Shown piece by piece: positions 19,601 through 27,044 of a DNA stretch of 64,000 nucleotides; the first letter of the stretch is position 1, and each line of letters starts with the position of its first letter. The stretch is taken from NCBI RefSeq assembly GCF_003184185.1, contig NZ_QHJG01000004.1:1-64000 (forward strand). Direction: 5' to 3'. The stretch is from Legionella qingyii. Lineage in GTDB: Bacteria > Pseudomonadota > Gammaproteobacteria > Legionellales > Legionellaceae. The position numbers and the translations under genes were made by a program. Below the pieces are notes generated by a model, which searched no databases, had not been told where the DNA came from, and worked only from the letters and a program-made list of their open reading frames with translations.

Positions 19601-20045
19601 TTTACCCAAAGAGGCTGCAAAAAAGATCGCTGCTACACGTGCTATGTACACCGTGTTAAACGTAGTGGAAGTTGCGACACAAAATAAATTTGACTTGGGA
19701 AGAACTGCCGAAGTTTATTTTAAAGTAGGCAGCAAGTTTAGTCTGGTTTGGTTCCGTGATCAAATTGGTAATGATTCTCGTGAAGGCCATTGGAATAGTC
19801 TGGCACGCTTATCTTTGCGTGATGAATTGGACAATTTGCAACGTCGCCTTACCATTGTCATTGTGATGAACAATCAAAAAGGACTTAATTCGGAGGAACT
19901 GATTACTTATTGGTTCTCAAAAAACCCTTTTATTCAACAGCGATGGGAAAAATTGCTGGAAATGTTACTCGGCAGTTCAAGCATTGATTACACGATTTTC
20001 TTTGTTGCACTACGCGAATTATCAACCCTAATTGCAGTAGAGTAA
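16686..20045 (+). CDS. gdhB: NAD-specific glutamate dehydrogenase, lacking the usual N-terminal region, 1119 aa
   Basis: The enzyme oxidatively deaminates glutamate to 2-oxoglutarate with NAD. The catalytic core is complete: VPSGAKGGF with the conserved Lys357, the nucleotide-binding GIGDMSGDVFGNG, NGGIGTYVK and GEGGNLGFTQ. The bacterial 180-kDa type is about 1600 residues and begins with ACT-like regulatory domains; this protein begins at the segment that normally follows them (ERSWKDQL...). The frame is closed by a TGA 10 bases before the ATG, and only 162 bp separate it from pilE, so the N-terminal third is not simply mis-called. The ribosome site is weak. It may be a truncated or an unregulated form. 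Confidence 0.9.
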   Translation: MERSWKDQLHQKLIKQLGMKKGKKFAEKYLPALSMSYCEQHTIEEAIEDLSQIDNLSLQNPLTIVFFESPRGEHPLHIKVYRYGSSIPLSDILPMIENMGLRTYTERPYKISIEPNQFIWIGDFNVSYSSPNLLTLDQVKNNFNEALIKINVGLCENDGFNRLVLGAGLSWREIVIIRAYAKYMQQIGFRFSQQYIEKTISNYAPIVKKLIELFCLKFSLKQNAKNKNKRVELEQEIRADIDAITILDEDHIIRFFWSLITATLRTNFYQLDADGNPKDYLSFKLNSAKVPDLPPGQPMYEIFVYSTRFEGIHLRSAKVARGGIRWSDRPEDFRTEVLGLMKAQKVKNSVIVPSGAKGGFILKKATNMLDREQIKHEVIACYQSFIRGLLDLTDNFENDHVVSPLNTICYDDADPYLVVAADKGTATFSDIANDIAKEYKFWLGDAFASGGSAGYDHKKMGITARGAWESIKRHFREIDINIEKQDFTVVGIGDMSGDVFGNGLTYTHHSLLIAAFDHRHIFLDPNPDGCKSFEERQRLFNLPTSSWEDFNPRLISKGGGIYKRSSKSITITPEVKKVLDINADSLTPNELIREILKAPVDLLFNGGIGTYVKASTESNADVGDKTNEFCRVNGNELRCKIAGEGGNLGFTQLGRVEFALTGGLINTDSIDNSAGVNCSDHEVNIKILLNKEMNQGKLTEKKRNQLLTKMTEQVARLVLQDNYNQALVLSFSAINALAYSGLYQAYIKELEGLVHLDRNVEFLPDDKHLLERKAAGQGLTRPELSILMAYTKIYITGELLKSDLPDDPYFATILETGFPSMLMKSYAKSMQTHRLRREIIATQLSNQIVNSMGITFMYRLQMETGQSVADIARAYIIASKAYGIDELHQLIDSLNYKVTVQTQYELLHHVRQLMNLASRWFLHHKRLAGGISNNIAHYSQSIAKLEESIPNLMAGVTKEYLDKTVIQFVDIGLPKEAAKKIAATRAMYTVLNVVEVATQNKFDLGRTAEVYFKVGSKFSLVWFRDQIGNDSREGHWNSLARLSLRDELDNLQRRLTIVIVMNNQKGLNSEELITYWFSKNPFIQQRWEKLLEMLLGSSSIDYTIFFVALRELSTLIAVE

Positions 20046-20337
20046 TATAAAATCGTTACAGAAATCATCGCTTGAATATGCGAAGCATCACTGCATTGAG
20101 TTAAGAAAAACTGTAATTCCACTGTAAAAATTAGATTCTCGCCTTCGCGGGAATGGTCTAAATCCTTAATTTAATGGCAGTAGCGTATAGTTAAGTCCAG
20201 GAATCTTTTGCAAGAAAGCCCAATCCACACTGCTCCCCCCTTTTTCGCATGGAAGGTGATTCCCATTGTATTTTTGTATCCGTTGATGATACTTTGTTTG
20301 TGAATTAATTTAATGTTAATGCTTTCAGGAGGTCTTT

Positions 20338-21426
20338 ATGGATGAAGAATATAGAAAACAAGCTAAGTTAAAAATTACAAATGCCAAATATCTGGATCGT
20401 GAAGTTATTACAAAAAAAACTGTAATTGATAAATACCTACAAGGGATTAATTTATTTTTACTCATTGTTAATAAAACATTAAACGATTTTCATGAACTTT
20501 CCGATGCTTATCATGATCTGGCTATCGTTTATTTTAATAGCTCCGAATATGAAAAATCAGCTCAATGTTATCTGGATGCTATTAAACAACTTCTGCAAAC
20601 TCCTCTCAATGATAAAAGTTATAGAAAATTAACCGAGTTGTATATTGATTTAGCCGATGCGTGTTATGAATCGTTAAATCAACCCGCAGGGGATGAGGCA
20701 ATGGCTAATGCCATAAAAGCATTCGGCTGTATTAAAGAAAAAACCTTTGAGGAACAAAATATCGGTGACCCAGTTGTTAATTTCAAGCAATTTCATAGTC
20801 ATTATGAAAAGAAACTCTCAACTGCTTCATATATTGCTTCATCCAGATTTGCTAATCATGAACATCTACTGGGTGAAGGACAATTTGCAAAACAAGAACA
20901 AGCCCTTTTCGAACAGTTTGAAACAATATCAATTCATGAAGTTCAACAAATTGATCACAGTATAGAAAGCATGTTAAGCCAACTCTCCTTATCAGCTGAT
21001 AAACACCCATTTAGCCCAGTTTTAATCAATGAAACACCTGGTGATGGTGCTTATCGTAATATGGCAATGCAGCTTTTAGCACTCGCTAAATCCCAGGTTC
21101 AAAATCAACGTGTAAGAGATACCATTGCAACATATAAACAAGCCATTAAAACATTACAAATGATCAAAGCCCCCCAACAAAGTGATCATCAAATAATTCA
21201 ACATTTGGAAGAACAAATACACTATTTATCGAAGAAACCCATTACCACAAAAACACAATTCCCTGCAACTTCCCCCTCTATACCTCAAGAGAATCAAAGT
21301 TCTATTTTGGTAAGCCAGTCTGGGGCAAGTTTTTTTTATCAATCGTTACCTCAAGAAACAAAAGAAGAATGTTTTGAGAGTTATGATCAAGATGTTGAAA
21401 TGGATAACAACAGAATGAGTATGTAA
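20338..21426 (+). CDS. TPR-like hypothetical protein, 362 aa
   Basis: The start is well defined, with AGGAGG seven bases before the ATG. The sequence is helical and soluble. Segments near residues 55-85 (AYHDLAIVYFNSSEYEKSAQCYLDAI), 100-115 (YIDLADACYESL) and 235-270 resemble tetratricopeptide repeats, which usually mediate protein contacts. The C-terminal 60 residues are Ser/Gln-rich and end in an acidic stretch (EECFESYDQDVEMD), so a Dot/Icm substrate is possible. No family or partner was recognised. The gap before it (20046-20337) holds only AT-rich sequence and one half of a short GC-rich repeat (ATTCTCGCCTTCGCGGGAAT). Confidence 0.75.
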   Translation: MDEEYRKQAKLKITNAKYLDREVITKKTVIDKYLQGINLFLLIVNKTLNDFHELSDAYHDLAIVYFNSSEYEKSAQCYLDAIKQLLQTPLNDKSYRKLTELYIDLADACYESLNQPAGDEAMANAIKAFGCIKEKTFEEQNIGDPVVNFKQFHSHYEKKLSTASYIASSRFANHEHLLGEGQFAKQEQALFEQFETISIHEVQQIDHSIESMLSQLSLSADKHPFSPVLINETPGDGAYRNMAMQLLALAKSQVQNQRVRDTIATYKQAIKTLQMIKAPQQSDHQIIQHLEEQIHYLSKKPITTKTQFPATSPSIPQENQSSILVSQSGASFFYQSLPQETKEECFESYDQDVEMDNNRMSM

Positions 21427-21496
21427 AGAGAATGCTACCTTAACGTTTTGTTATTCTGTGTGCTTATGCCTCATCAGTTGAAGGAGGTCCAATCTT

Positions 21497-21571
21497 TTGC
21501 AACTTATGGATATTCTAAATTTCCTACAGAACTCCCAAAACAGTGTTATGGGAGTTCCTAATTTAAAATGA
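21497..21571 (+). CDS. possible 24-codon small peptide gene
   Basis: A perfect AAGGAGG (21481-21487) lies 9 bases before TTG at 21497, which opens a 24-codon frame ending TGA at 21569 (MQLMDILNFLQNSQNS... then VMGVPNLK); ATG 21506 is in the same frame. A hairpin, GAACTCCCA (21529-21537) with TGGGAGTTC (21549-21557), lies inside it. A leader peptide or chance are both possible. The rest of 21427-21736 is AT-rich with nothing recognised. Confidence 0.3.
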   Translation: MQLMDILNFLQNSQNSVMGVPNLK

Positions 21572-21736
21572 CTTTTTATAGATTGTTATCAAGCATAAAA
21601 ATCATTTAAATTTAGGATAAATCTAAAAAATCCATTTTAGATCAGTCTATAATTTTAAGAGTACAAAATACTATAAAAACAATTTAGTTAGAAACTAAAG
21701 GTATCTCAACAAATCAGGTATAGGAGCTATTCTATT

Positions 21737-22843
21737 ATGAATCAGTATCAGCCTATTCCAGTTCATTGGTTTTTTGATCCATCGATCTATCAACTTGAAA
21801 AAGAATATATTTTTAAGCAAAGCCCCCAATATGTTGGACATCAGCTTATGGTTCCTAACTTAAATGATTATTATGTTTTGAAACGAAGTAATAATACTGA
21901 GATGCTGATTCATCACCAAGATGGGATTAGCCTGCTCTCTAATATTTGTCGGCATCGACAGGCGCTTCTGTTATCCGATTCAGGAAATATAAAAAGAATT
22001 CGCTGCCCAATTCATAGTTGGTCATACAATATCCAGGGTGAATTAATTCATGCACCACAATTTGAACAAATACCCTGTCTTAATTTAAAAAAAGACTACG
22101 TAAGTGAGTGGAATGGACTTCTGTTTAGAGGAAACAATAAAATAGAAGGAGATACAATCGACACTAAAGCATATACCGTATTGGATTTCTCTGATTATGT
22201 ATTCGCTCAATCAAGACATCAATGCCATTCCTTTAACTGGAAAATATTCATGGAAGTATTTTTAGATGATTACCATATACCTTTTTTCCATAATGGATTG
22301 AGAAAATTAGTCGACGTACGAGAACTTGAATGGACGCTTGATGATACCTACTCCATCCAGTATGTAGGTATCCAATCTGATTTAACCAAATCAGGTTCTG
22401 CCAATTTTAAAACCTACCAATACGAATTATTGGCGCAAGCAAAAAACGAGCTACCCAGGTATGGAGCTGTATGGATGGCCTATTACCCAAACATCATGAT
22501 TGAATATTATCCCTATATGTTAGTCATAAGTACTGTTTCTCCAATAAGTATTGAACAATGCATCAATATTGTAGAGTTTTTTCATCCGAAAGATATTTGG
22601 CTTTCTAATCCAAGCTTGTGCGCAGCAGCACAAGCGGCTTATTTAGAAACTGCGCAAGAAGATGAAGAAATATGCCTCAAAATTCATCAAGGTCGCAAAG
22701 GACTTCATGAGCAAGGAGAAGACCAATCAGGCCCCTACCAACCCGTATTGGAAGCAGCACTGCCCACATTTTACAATTTCCTCTTAGAAAAAATAAAAAA
22801 GAAAAATAACGAGGGGCTGTTGACAATCCACCGCGGCACCTAA
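21737..22843 (+). CDS. Rieske non-heme iron oxygenase, alpha-subunit type, 368 aa
   Basis: The N-terminal Rieske domain has the 2Fe-2S ligands Cys71, His73, Cys90 and His93 (CRH ... CPIH). The C-terminal catalytic domain has the mononuclear iron motif DDYHIPFFH (Asp177, His180, His185), and a later acidic residue in ETAQEDEE probably supplies the carboxylate ligand. Enzymes of this type hydroxylate or demethylate aromatic or quaternary-amine substrates in the cytoplasm using electrons from a separate reductase. No ferredoxin or reductase gene lies nearby, so the electron donor must be encoded elsewhere. The substrate is unknown. Confidence 0.9.
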   Translation: MNQYQPIPVHWFFDPSIYQLEKEYIFKQSPQYVGHQLMVPNLNDYYVLKRSNNTEMLIHHQDGISLLSNICRHRQALLLSDSGNIKRIRCPIHSWSYNIQGELIHAPQFEQIPCLNLKKDYVSEWNGLLFRGNNKIEGDTIDTKAYTVLDFSDYVFAQSRHQCHSFNWKIFMEVFLDDYHIPFFHNGLRKLVDVRELEWTLDDTYSIQYVGIQSDLTKSGSANFKTYQYELLAQAKNELPRYGAVWMAYYPNIMIEYYPYMLVISTVSPISIEQCINIVEFFHPKDIWLSNPSLCAAAQAAYLETAQEDEEICLKIHQGRKGLHEQGEDQSGPYQPVLEAALPTFYNFLLEKIKKKNNEGLLTIHRGT

Positions 22844-22880
22844 GCGGGCAAAGAGAATTGTCAACAGCCTCTAATATTTT
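22815..22880 (+). terminator. terminator overlapping the end of the Rieske gene
   Basis: GGCTGTTGACAAT (22815-22827) pairs with ATTGTCAACAGCC (22857-22869), followed by TCTAATATTTT. The upstream arm lies inside the last codons of the gene and the stop codon lies in the loop. An inner CCGC/GCGG pairing may extend the structure. Confidence 0.65.
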
Positions 22881-23139
22881 CCTCAGTTCAATACCTCTGC
22901 TTCATGCACCAAAGCCCTAATTAATTCTTTAACACTAGTGCTCCTGCACAATGGAACAGATTGTCCTGCCACATTGACATAAAATCAGAGTTAATACCCG
23001 AAAAACTTATCAAATGGCTATCTGTTGCTGGAAAATGTTCTGTGATTTTCTTAGAATGTTATTTTGGATTAATGAAGATAGATTTTTGCTCTCTTCAATT
23101 TTTAATAAAACGCCTGGTGCATCAAGTTAGGAGGACGCT

Positions 23140-24132
23140 ATGAAAGCACAAGCTATATCATCTTTTGGTGACCCTTCAGTCTTTGAAATGATTGAGCACC
23201 CCAATCCCCAAATTAAACCCGGCTATGTGCTGATTCGAGTTGTGGCAACTAGCGTAAATCCTGTAGACTGTAAAGTTCGCTCTGGAAAAAACAGCCATAT
23301 TTCCCCTCCTTTTCCTGCAATTTTACATAGTGATGTAGCTGGTATCGTTGAACAAGTTGGTGAAGACGTTACTGAGTTTGCTGTCGGTGATGAAGTCTAT
23401 GGATGTGCTGGTGGTTTTCTTAATGAATCAGGTGCGTTAGCTGAATTTATGCTTGCTGATGCCCAGTTAATTGCGAAAAAACCCCATACCTTGAGTATGG
23501 TTGAAGCCGCTGCCTTACCTCTAGTATCAATCACAGCCTGGGAAGCATTATTTGAAAAAGTTAAAATTAATTCTGGACAAAAAGTATTAATTCATGCTGG
23601 TACAGGAGGAGTTGGACATATTGCGATTCAGCTCGCCAAATGGGCTGGCGCTGAAGTATACACCACTGTATCTTCTTCAGATAAAGCAGATATAGCGAAA
23701 TCACTTGGAGCCAAAGAGACAATTAATTATCGGGTTGAATCAGTTGAAGATTATGTCAACCGACTAACCAATGGTAAGGGTTTTGACATAGTATTTGATA
23801 CCATCGGTGGAGAAAATCTCGACAAATCATTAGCTGCTGTTGCCATGTATGGAAACGTAATCAGCATTCAGGCAGCCTCCAACCATGATCTTTCACCTTT
23901 ACATACTAAATCGGCCAGTTTACATGCAGTGTTTATGCTATTGCCATTATTACGTAACATACAACGTGAACGGCATGGCAAGATTCTAAAAGAGATCGCG
24001 ATGCTAGCAGATGAAGGTTATTTAAAACCGCTCATTGACCCGCATCTTTTTTATTTCGAGAACATTGATAAAGCTCATACATTATTAGAATCAGGAAAAG
24101 CGGTAGGAAAAATTGTAGTTCAGGCTTATTAA
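23140..24132 (+). CDS. NADPH:quinone oxidoreductase-like, medium-chain dehydrogenase/reductase, 330 aa
   Basis: The GroES-like N-terminal domain (VLIRVVATSVNPVDCK) and the Rossmann fold with GTGGVG at residues 154-159 mark this as a zinc-independent quinone oxidoreductase of the MDR superfamily. The GVGHIAIQLAKWAGAEVY segment and the later FDIVFDTIGGE are typical. It would reduce quinones or activated enones with NADPH in the cytoplasm. ATG 23140 is preceded by AGGAGG. The gene stands alone after the Rieske gene, with no evidence that the two act together. The gap before it holds only the terminator. Confidence 0.9.
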   Translation: MKAQAISSFGDPSVFEMIEHPNPQIKPGYVLIRVVATSVNPVDCKVRSGKNSHISPPFPAILHSDVAGIVEQVGEDVTEFAVGDEVYGCAGGFLNESGALAEFMLADAQLIAKKPHTLSMVEAAALPLVSITAWEALFEKVKINSGQKVLIHAGTGGVGHIAIQLAKWAGAEVYTTVSSSDKADIAKSLGAKETINYRVESVEDYVNRLTNGKGFDIVFDTIGGENLDKSLAAVAMYGNVISIQAASNHDLSPLHTKSASLHAVFMLLPLLRNIQRERHGKILKEIAMLADEGYLKPLIDPHLFYFENIDKAHTLLESGKAVGKIVVQAY

Positions 24133-24147
24133 TTCTGTCTTATTAAC

Positions 24148-24216
24148 GCCATAACCCGGGAATCCAACTGATTACACCCGGGTTTCGCTGTGCTACGCCC
24201 AGGCTAGGATTTTGGA
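24148..24216. repeat. REP-like GC-rich intergenic repeat
   Basis: Contains AACCCGGGAATCC, ACACCCGGGTTTCGCTGTGC and GCCCAGGCTA. It shares the GGGTT-CGCTGCGC and CCCAGGCTA words with the repeats at 39050 and 48308. It lies between the 3' ends of convergent genes. Confidence 0.6.
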
Positions 24217-24234
24217 GGTTGAAGCAAATTTTTA

Positions 24235-24358
24235 CAGGACTTACGCCCCTAAAAAAATCGAAGCAAAAAATGTTTTTAATGAGAGAGTTTAGATAAACTA
24301 AATGATCGAATTAAAAACATTTTTTAACGAAGAGATTGAGTTTTTTTCGTAAGTCCTG
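24235..24358 (+). repeat. MITE-like palindromic element, copy 5, overlapping a coding end
   Basis: A complete 124-bp copy with ends CAGGACTTACG and CGTAAGTCCTG. TTTTA directly precedes (24230-24234) and follows (24359-24363) it. Its right arm, read on the minus strand, forms the last codons and the stop of the CysZ-like gene. Confidence 0.95.
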
Positions 24359-25070
24359 TTTTATTGCGTTCACAGTAGAGAATGGTGCTTGCTATCACCG
24401 CTGCAGGCATGGCCAATATATTTAAGATGGGGATAAAACTGGCTAGATTTATAGAAAAACCCAATCCAAGTGAACACATTTTATTACGAGCAATTTTTCT
24501 ACGCATTTCTTTGAAGCTAACAAGGTTATTGTCCATAGCAAAATCTTGGTATTGAATACTTAGAATCCAAGCATTAAAAATAAACCACAAAAAAGGATAA
24601 ACAGGCTGTAGAAATGGTACAAAAAATAAAATACCTATAATTAAAAAGCGTGGTAAGAAATAGCCAAGAAATTCACATTGACGTTTTACACTACGAACTA
24701 TGACTTCATAAAATGTTGAAGGGGGAATGATGCTTCCAAAAAGCAGATTTTGTGTTTTTTCTGCTAGCAGGCCATTTAGAGGTGCTGCAATTAAATTGAA
24801 AAAAACCGTAAATAAAGATAGAAACATTAAGAAAAAACTGAGAATAAATATAACAAAAAAAATACTGCTAAAAAAACTTAACCAGGAAGGTAACTTATCA
24901 AGATAATGGTAAACATAGGGCAACAAATAGTGGTAGATAAGATAAAACAAGCCGGAAAACATAATAAAATTAATTGCTAAAGGCAATAGGATAAAACGTC
25001 TTAATCCATGAGTAGAAAGATGACGAATACCTCGTAGCATATAACCCATACCATGAAAAAAATCCCTCAT
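24324..25070 (-). CDS. cysZ: CysZ/EI24 family integral membrane protein, 248 aa
   Basis: Several long hydrophobic segments, and motifs of the CysZ (EI24) family: the start FFHGMGYMLRGIRHLSTHGLRR, NLIAAPLNGLLAEK, and SIQYQDFAMDN. CysZ is an inner-membrane sulfate permease feeding cysteine synthesis; the assignment is by family resemblance. The last 11 residues (TGLTKKTQSLR) and the stop codon are encoded by the inserted MITE-like element at 24235-24358, so the native C-terminus has been replaced. Whether the altered tail matters is unknown; the membrane core is intact. Confidence 0.85.
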   Translation of the reverse strand: MRDFFHGMGYMLRGIRHLSTHGLRRFILLPLAINFIMFSGLFYLIYHYLLPYVYHYLDKLPSWLSFFSSIFFVIFILSFFLMFLSLFTVFFNLIAAPLNGLLAEKTQNLLFGSIIPPSTFYEVIVRSVKRQCEFLGYFLPRFLIIGILFFVPFLQPVYPFLWFIFNAWILSIQYQDFAMDNNLVSFKEMRRKIARNKMCSLGLGFSINLASFIPILNILAMPAAVIASTILYCERNKTGLTKKTQSLR

Positions 25071-25247
25071 TTATCCCTCAATCCACATCATGCGCGTTGC
25101 AATATACAAAATCTAATAATACACATTAATCGTATTAGGTTAAGTAATTTTGTCAAAAAACATCATATCTTTTAATATCTTTGTACAAAGAAATGATAGA
25201 ATAACTTATTAATATATAATTATATTTTCTGAAAATAAGGTTTAATA

Positions 25248-25787
25248 ATGCCAAGAATAGTGCAACAAATACCCAAACTAGCCACCCTGGCAGCAAAGGA
25301 AATTGAGAAATCAAATCCTCATCTTTTTTTTACTTTATATAAAAATACAACGTTACCCCTAGATCTAGAAAATCAGTATATTAATCCCTTAGTACAGGAT
25401 CTCGTGAATAAACATGGGAAAATTTATTTGGCCAACATAAAAAAACGAAAAAAGCTGATTGATGAACGCTCCTCCGCCATTGAAGAGGATTGTTGTTATA
25501 AAAAAGCCATCACTCTCGCGATGGTGGCTTTAGGCACTGGAGTACATTTTGGTATTTATTTCATTCTACGGGCAAGTGGAGTACCCCATTCAACAACTCT
25601 AACGTTTCTTGCTACAATACCAGTCACTGTGATAGTCATGGGATGTTTTAGTCCTTGCGCCTCTATTTTACTATCAAAATTAATAGCACGAGGTACCGTG
25701 CCTGATATTCCGAGTGAGGTAGTTGATTTAACTGAAGTAGTTGAAGATATTGAATCACAAAAAAACAAAAGCCATCTAACTGTCTGA
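25248..25787 (+). CDS. hypothetical membrane protein, 179 aa
   Basis: An N-terminal soluble part of about 80 residues is followed by two hydrophobic spans (about 88-108, ITLAMVALGTGVHFGIYFIL, and 117-145), then an acidic tail ending EDIESQKNKSHLTV. Two cysteines (EEDCCYKK) precede the first span. No family recognised. The topology, with soluble ends and a hairpin of two spans, is common among Legionella effectors that insert into host membranes, but nothing more specific is visible. Confidence 0.65.
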   Translation: MPRIVQQIPKLATLAAKEIEKSNPHLFFTLYKNTTLPLDLENQYINPLVQDLVNKHGKIYLANIKKRKKLIDERSSAIEEDCCYKKAITLAMVALGTGVHFGIYFILRASGVPHSTTLTFLATIPVTVIVMGCFSPCASILLSKLIARGTVPDIPSEVVDLTEVVEDIESQKNKSHLTV

Positions 25788-25801
25788 AAAGATTTATAAC
25801 C

Positions 25802-25875
25802 AAAGTAGCTTACAGGCAGCGCAGCGGAACCCTGCAACTATACTGGCTATACCGCTCTGCACCAGGCTATTTTAC
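25802..25875. repeat. REP-like GC-rich intergenic repeat (diverged)
   Basis: Contains AGGCAGCGCAGCGGAACCCTG and CTGCACCAGGCTAT separated by about 25 bases. It is a diverged member of the family at 39050 and 48308, and lies downstream of the preceding stop codon. Confidence 0.5.
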
Positions 25876-25989
25876 TTATGCTCCTTTTGTAACAACTTTG
25901 TTACAATTACAGAACATCTTGTTATATCCCTGTTACATTTATTATTTAGACTAGTCATCAGATAACAATTAAAGAGGGGAATATAAGAA

Positions 25990-26217
25990 ATGATGATCAA
26001 AAAATTATTGCTGTGCGGGATGTTAGGCGCGGCTACTTTATTTTCCACTACGTCCTTCGCTTTTTATCATACACATGATTATTATCCACGATTCAAGAAT
26101 TTCCGCCATCACCATCATCATTCAAGATGGAGAAATACTCATCGTTGGACGCCGCCAAGAGATTATATTGTAGTGGAAAACGGTGCACCCTACCCACGAT
26201 ACCATCAACACTATTGA
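25990..26217 (+). CDS. small secreted histidine-rich protein, 75 aa
   Basis: A clean signal peptide (residues 1-24, ending TSFA) is followed by a 51-residue mature part packed with His, Tyr, Arg and Pro, including five consecutive His (FRHHHHHSRW). GAGGGG lies upstream of the ATG; a second ATG one codon on is also possible. The mature protein is basic and probably binds metal ions in the periplasm or outside the cell, but that is inferred from composition only. A small hairpin follows it. Confidence 0.75.
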   Translation: MMIKKLLLCGMLGAATLFSTTSFAFYHTHDYYPRFKNFRHHHHHSRWRNTHRWTPPRDYIVVENGAPYPRYHQHY

Positions 26218-26240
26218 TTATTAAATAATTTTCTTAAGAT

Positions 26241-26260
26241 TGGGCCAAAATTGGCCCATT
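26241..26260 (+). terminator. small terminator-like hairpin after the His-rich gene
   Basis: TGGGCCAA (26241-26248) pairs with TTGGCCCA (26251-26258) and is followed by TTTA. The loop is very short, so part of the stem must open. Confidence 0.45.
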
Positions 26261-26376
26261 TACAGAATTGTGCTATACAATTTTCACCTACAGCATGTTC
26301 ATTTTGTTCCGCCTTCATAAAATGATCTGATAAAATTTTCTCGCATAAAAATAACATCAATTATTTAGAGAACTTC

Positions 26377-26970
26377 ATGAAATTTTTCAGGCGAACATGT
26401 TTTTTTTTCTTGATCACAGCTATTGCTCTTTATTCTTTTGTGGCGATGTATGTTACAAAAAATGCCGAAAAAGACGAAAAAAGGCAGGCCGATGTTATTT
26501 TAGTACTTGGAGCCAAAGCCTATCGCAATAATTCGTACAACCTTTGCCTCGTGGCTCGCGTAAAACATGCAGTTGATTTATATAAGGCTAACCTTGCCCC
26601 AAAACTTCTTTTCTCAGGTGGTACAGATATTGAAGATGGCGCAAATGAAGCGCGAACTATGAAAAAAATTGCTTTATCTTTAGGTGTACCTACCGAAGAC
26701 ATCCTGCTTGAGCCCGAATCAACTTCCACTTATGAAAATCTTCTTTTTTCTAAAAGGTTATTGCAAGCGAAGCAATTAAAATCCATTATTTTAGTAACTG
26801 AACCTTTTCATGCACCCAGAGCCATTCTAGTGGCTCAAAAATTGGGGCTTAAGGTATTCTGTTCCCCTGCAGTAGAAAGCGCATGCTGGAAAAAAAATAA
26901 ATATCTATCGCGTTACTTTCTCAAAGAACCGCTTGCTATAATTTTTTACAAAATGAGAAATCAGTTATGA
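26377..26970 (+). CDS. YdcF/SanA family (DUF218) membrane-anchored protein, 197 aa
   Basis: One N-terminal membrane span (about residues 9-27) is followed by the DUF218 fold: DVILVLGAKAY, PKLLFSGGTD, NEARTMKKIALSLGV, EPESTSTYEN and ILVTEPFHAPRAILVAQKLG. In E. coli, SanA and ElyC of this family affect the envelope barrier and peptidoglycan or lipid-carrier metabolism. The domain is expected on the periplasmic side. A bidirectional terminator separates it from the convergent genes that follow. Confidence 0.9.
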   Translation: MKFFRRTCFFFLITAIALYSFVAMYVTKNAEKDEKRQADVILVLGAKAYRNNSYNLCLVARVKHAVDLYKANLAPKLLFSGGTDIEDGANEARTMKKIALSLGVPTEDILLEPESTSTYENLLFSKRLLQAKQLKSIILVTEPFHAPRAILVAQKLGLKVFCSPAVESACWKKNKYLSRYFLKEPLAIIFYKMRNQL

Positions 26971-26999
26971 GCAGAATTAATTGAGAAATTTATTAATGA

Positions 27000-27026
27000 A
27001 AAGGGCTACACTCAAGGTAGCCCTTT
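27000..27026. terminator. bidirectional terminator between convergent genes
   Basis: AAAGGGCTAC (27000-27009) pairs with GTAGCCCTTT (27017-27026). A T-rich run follows on both strands, so it can serve the YdcF-type gene and the minus-strand gene at 27045. Confidence 0.8.
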
Positions 27027-27044
27027 ATGCTTTTAGATTATTAA

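Noticed and set aside
20130..20162. A GC-rich word TTCTCGCCTTCGCGGGAAT as a possible repeat or site
   Set aside because: Only one half of a repeat type known from many genomes is present, with no partner arm in the gap.
22961..23143. A 60-codon plus-strand frame ahead of the quinone oxidoreductase gene
   Set aside because: It has no ribosome site, overlaps the start of the real gene and shows no protein-like features.
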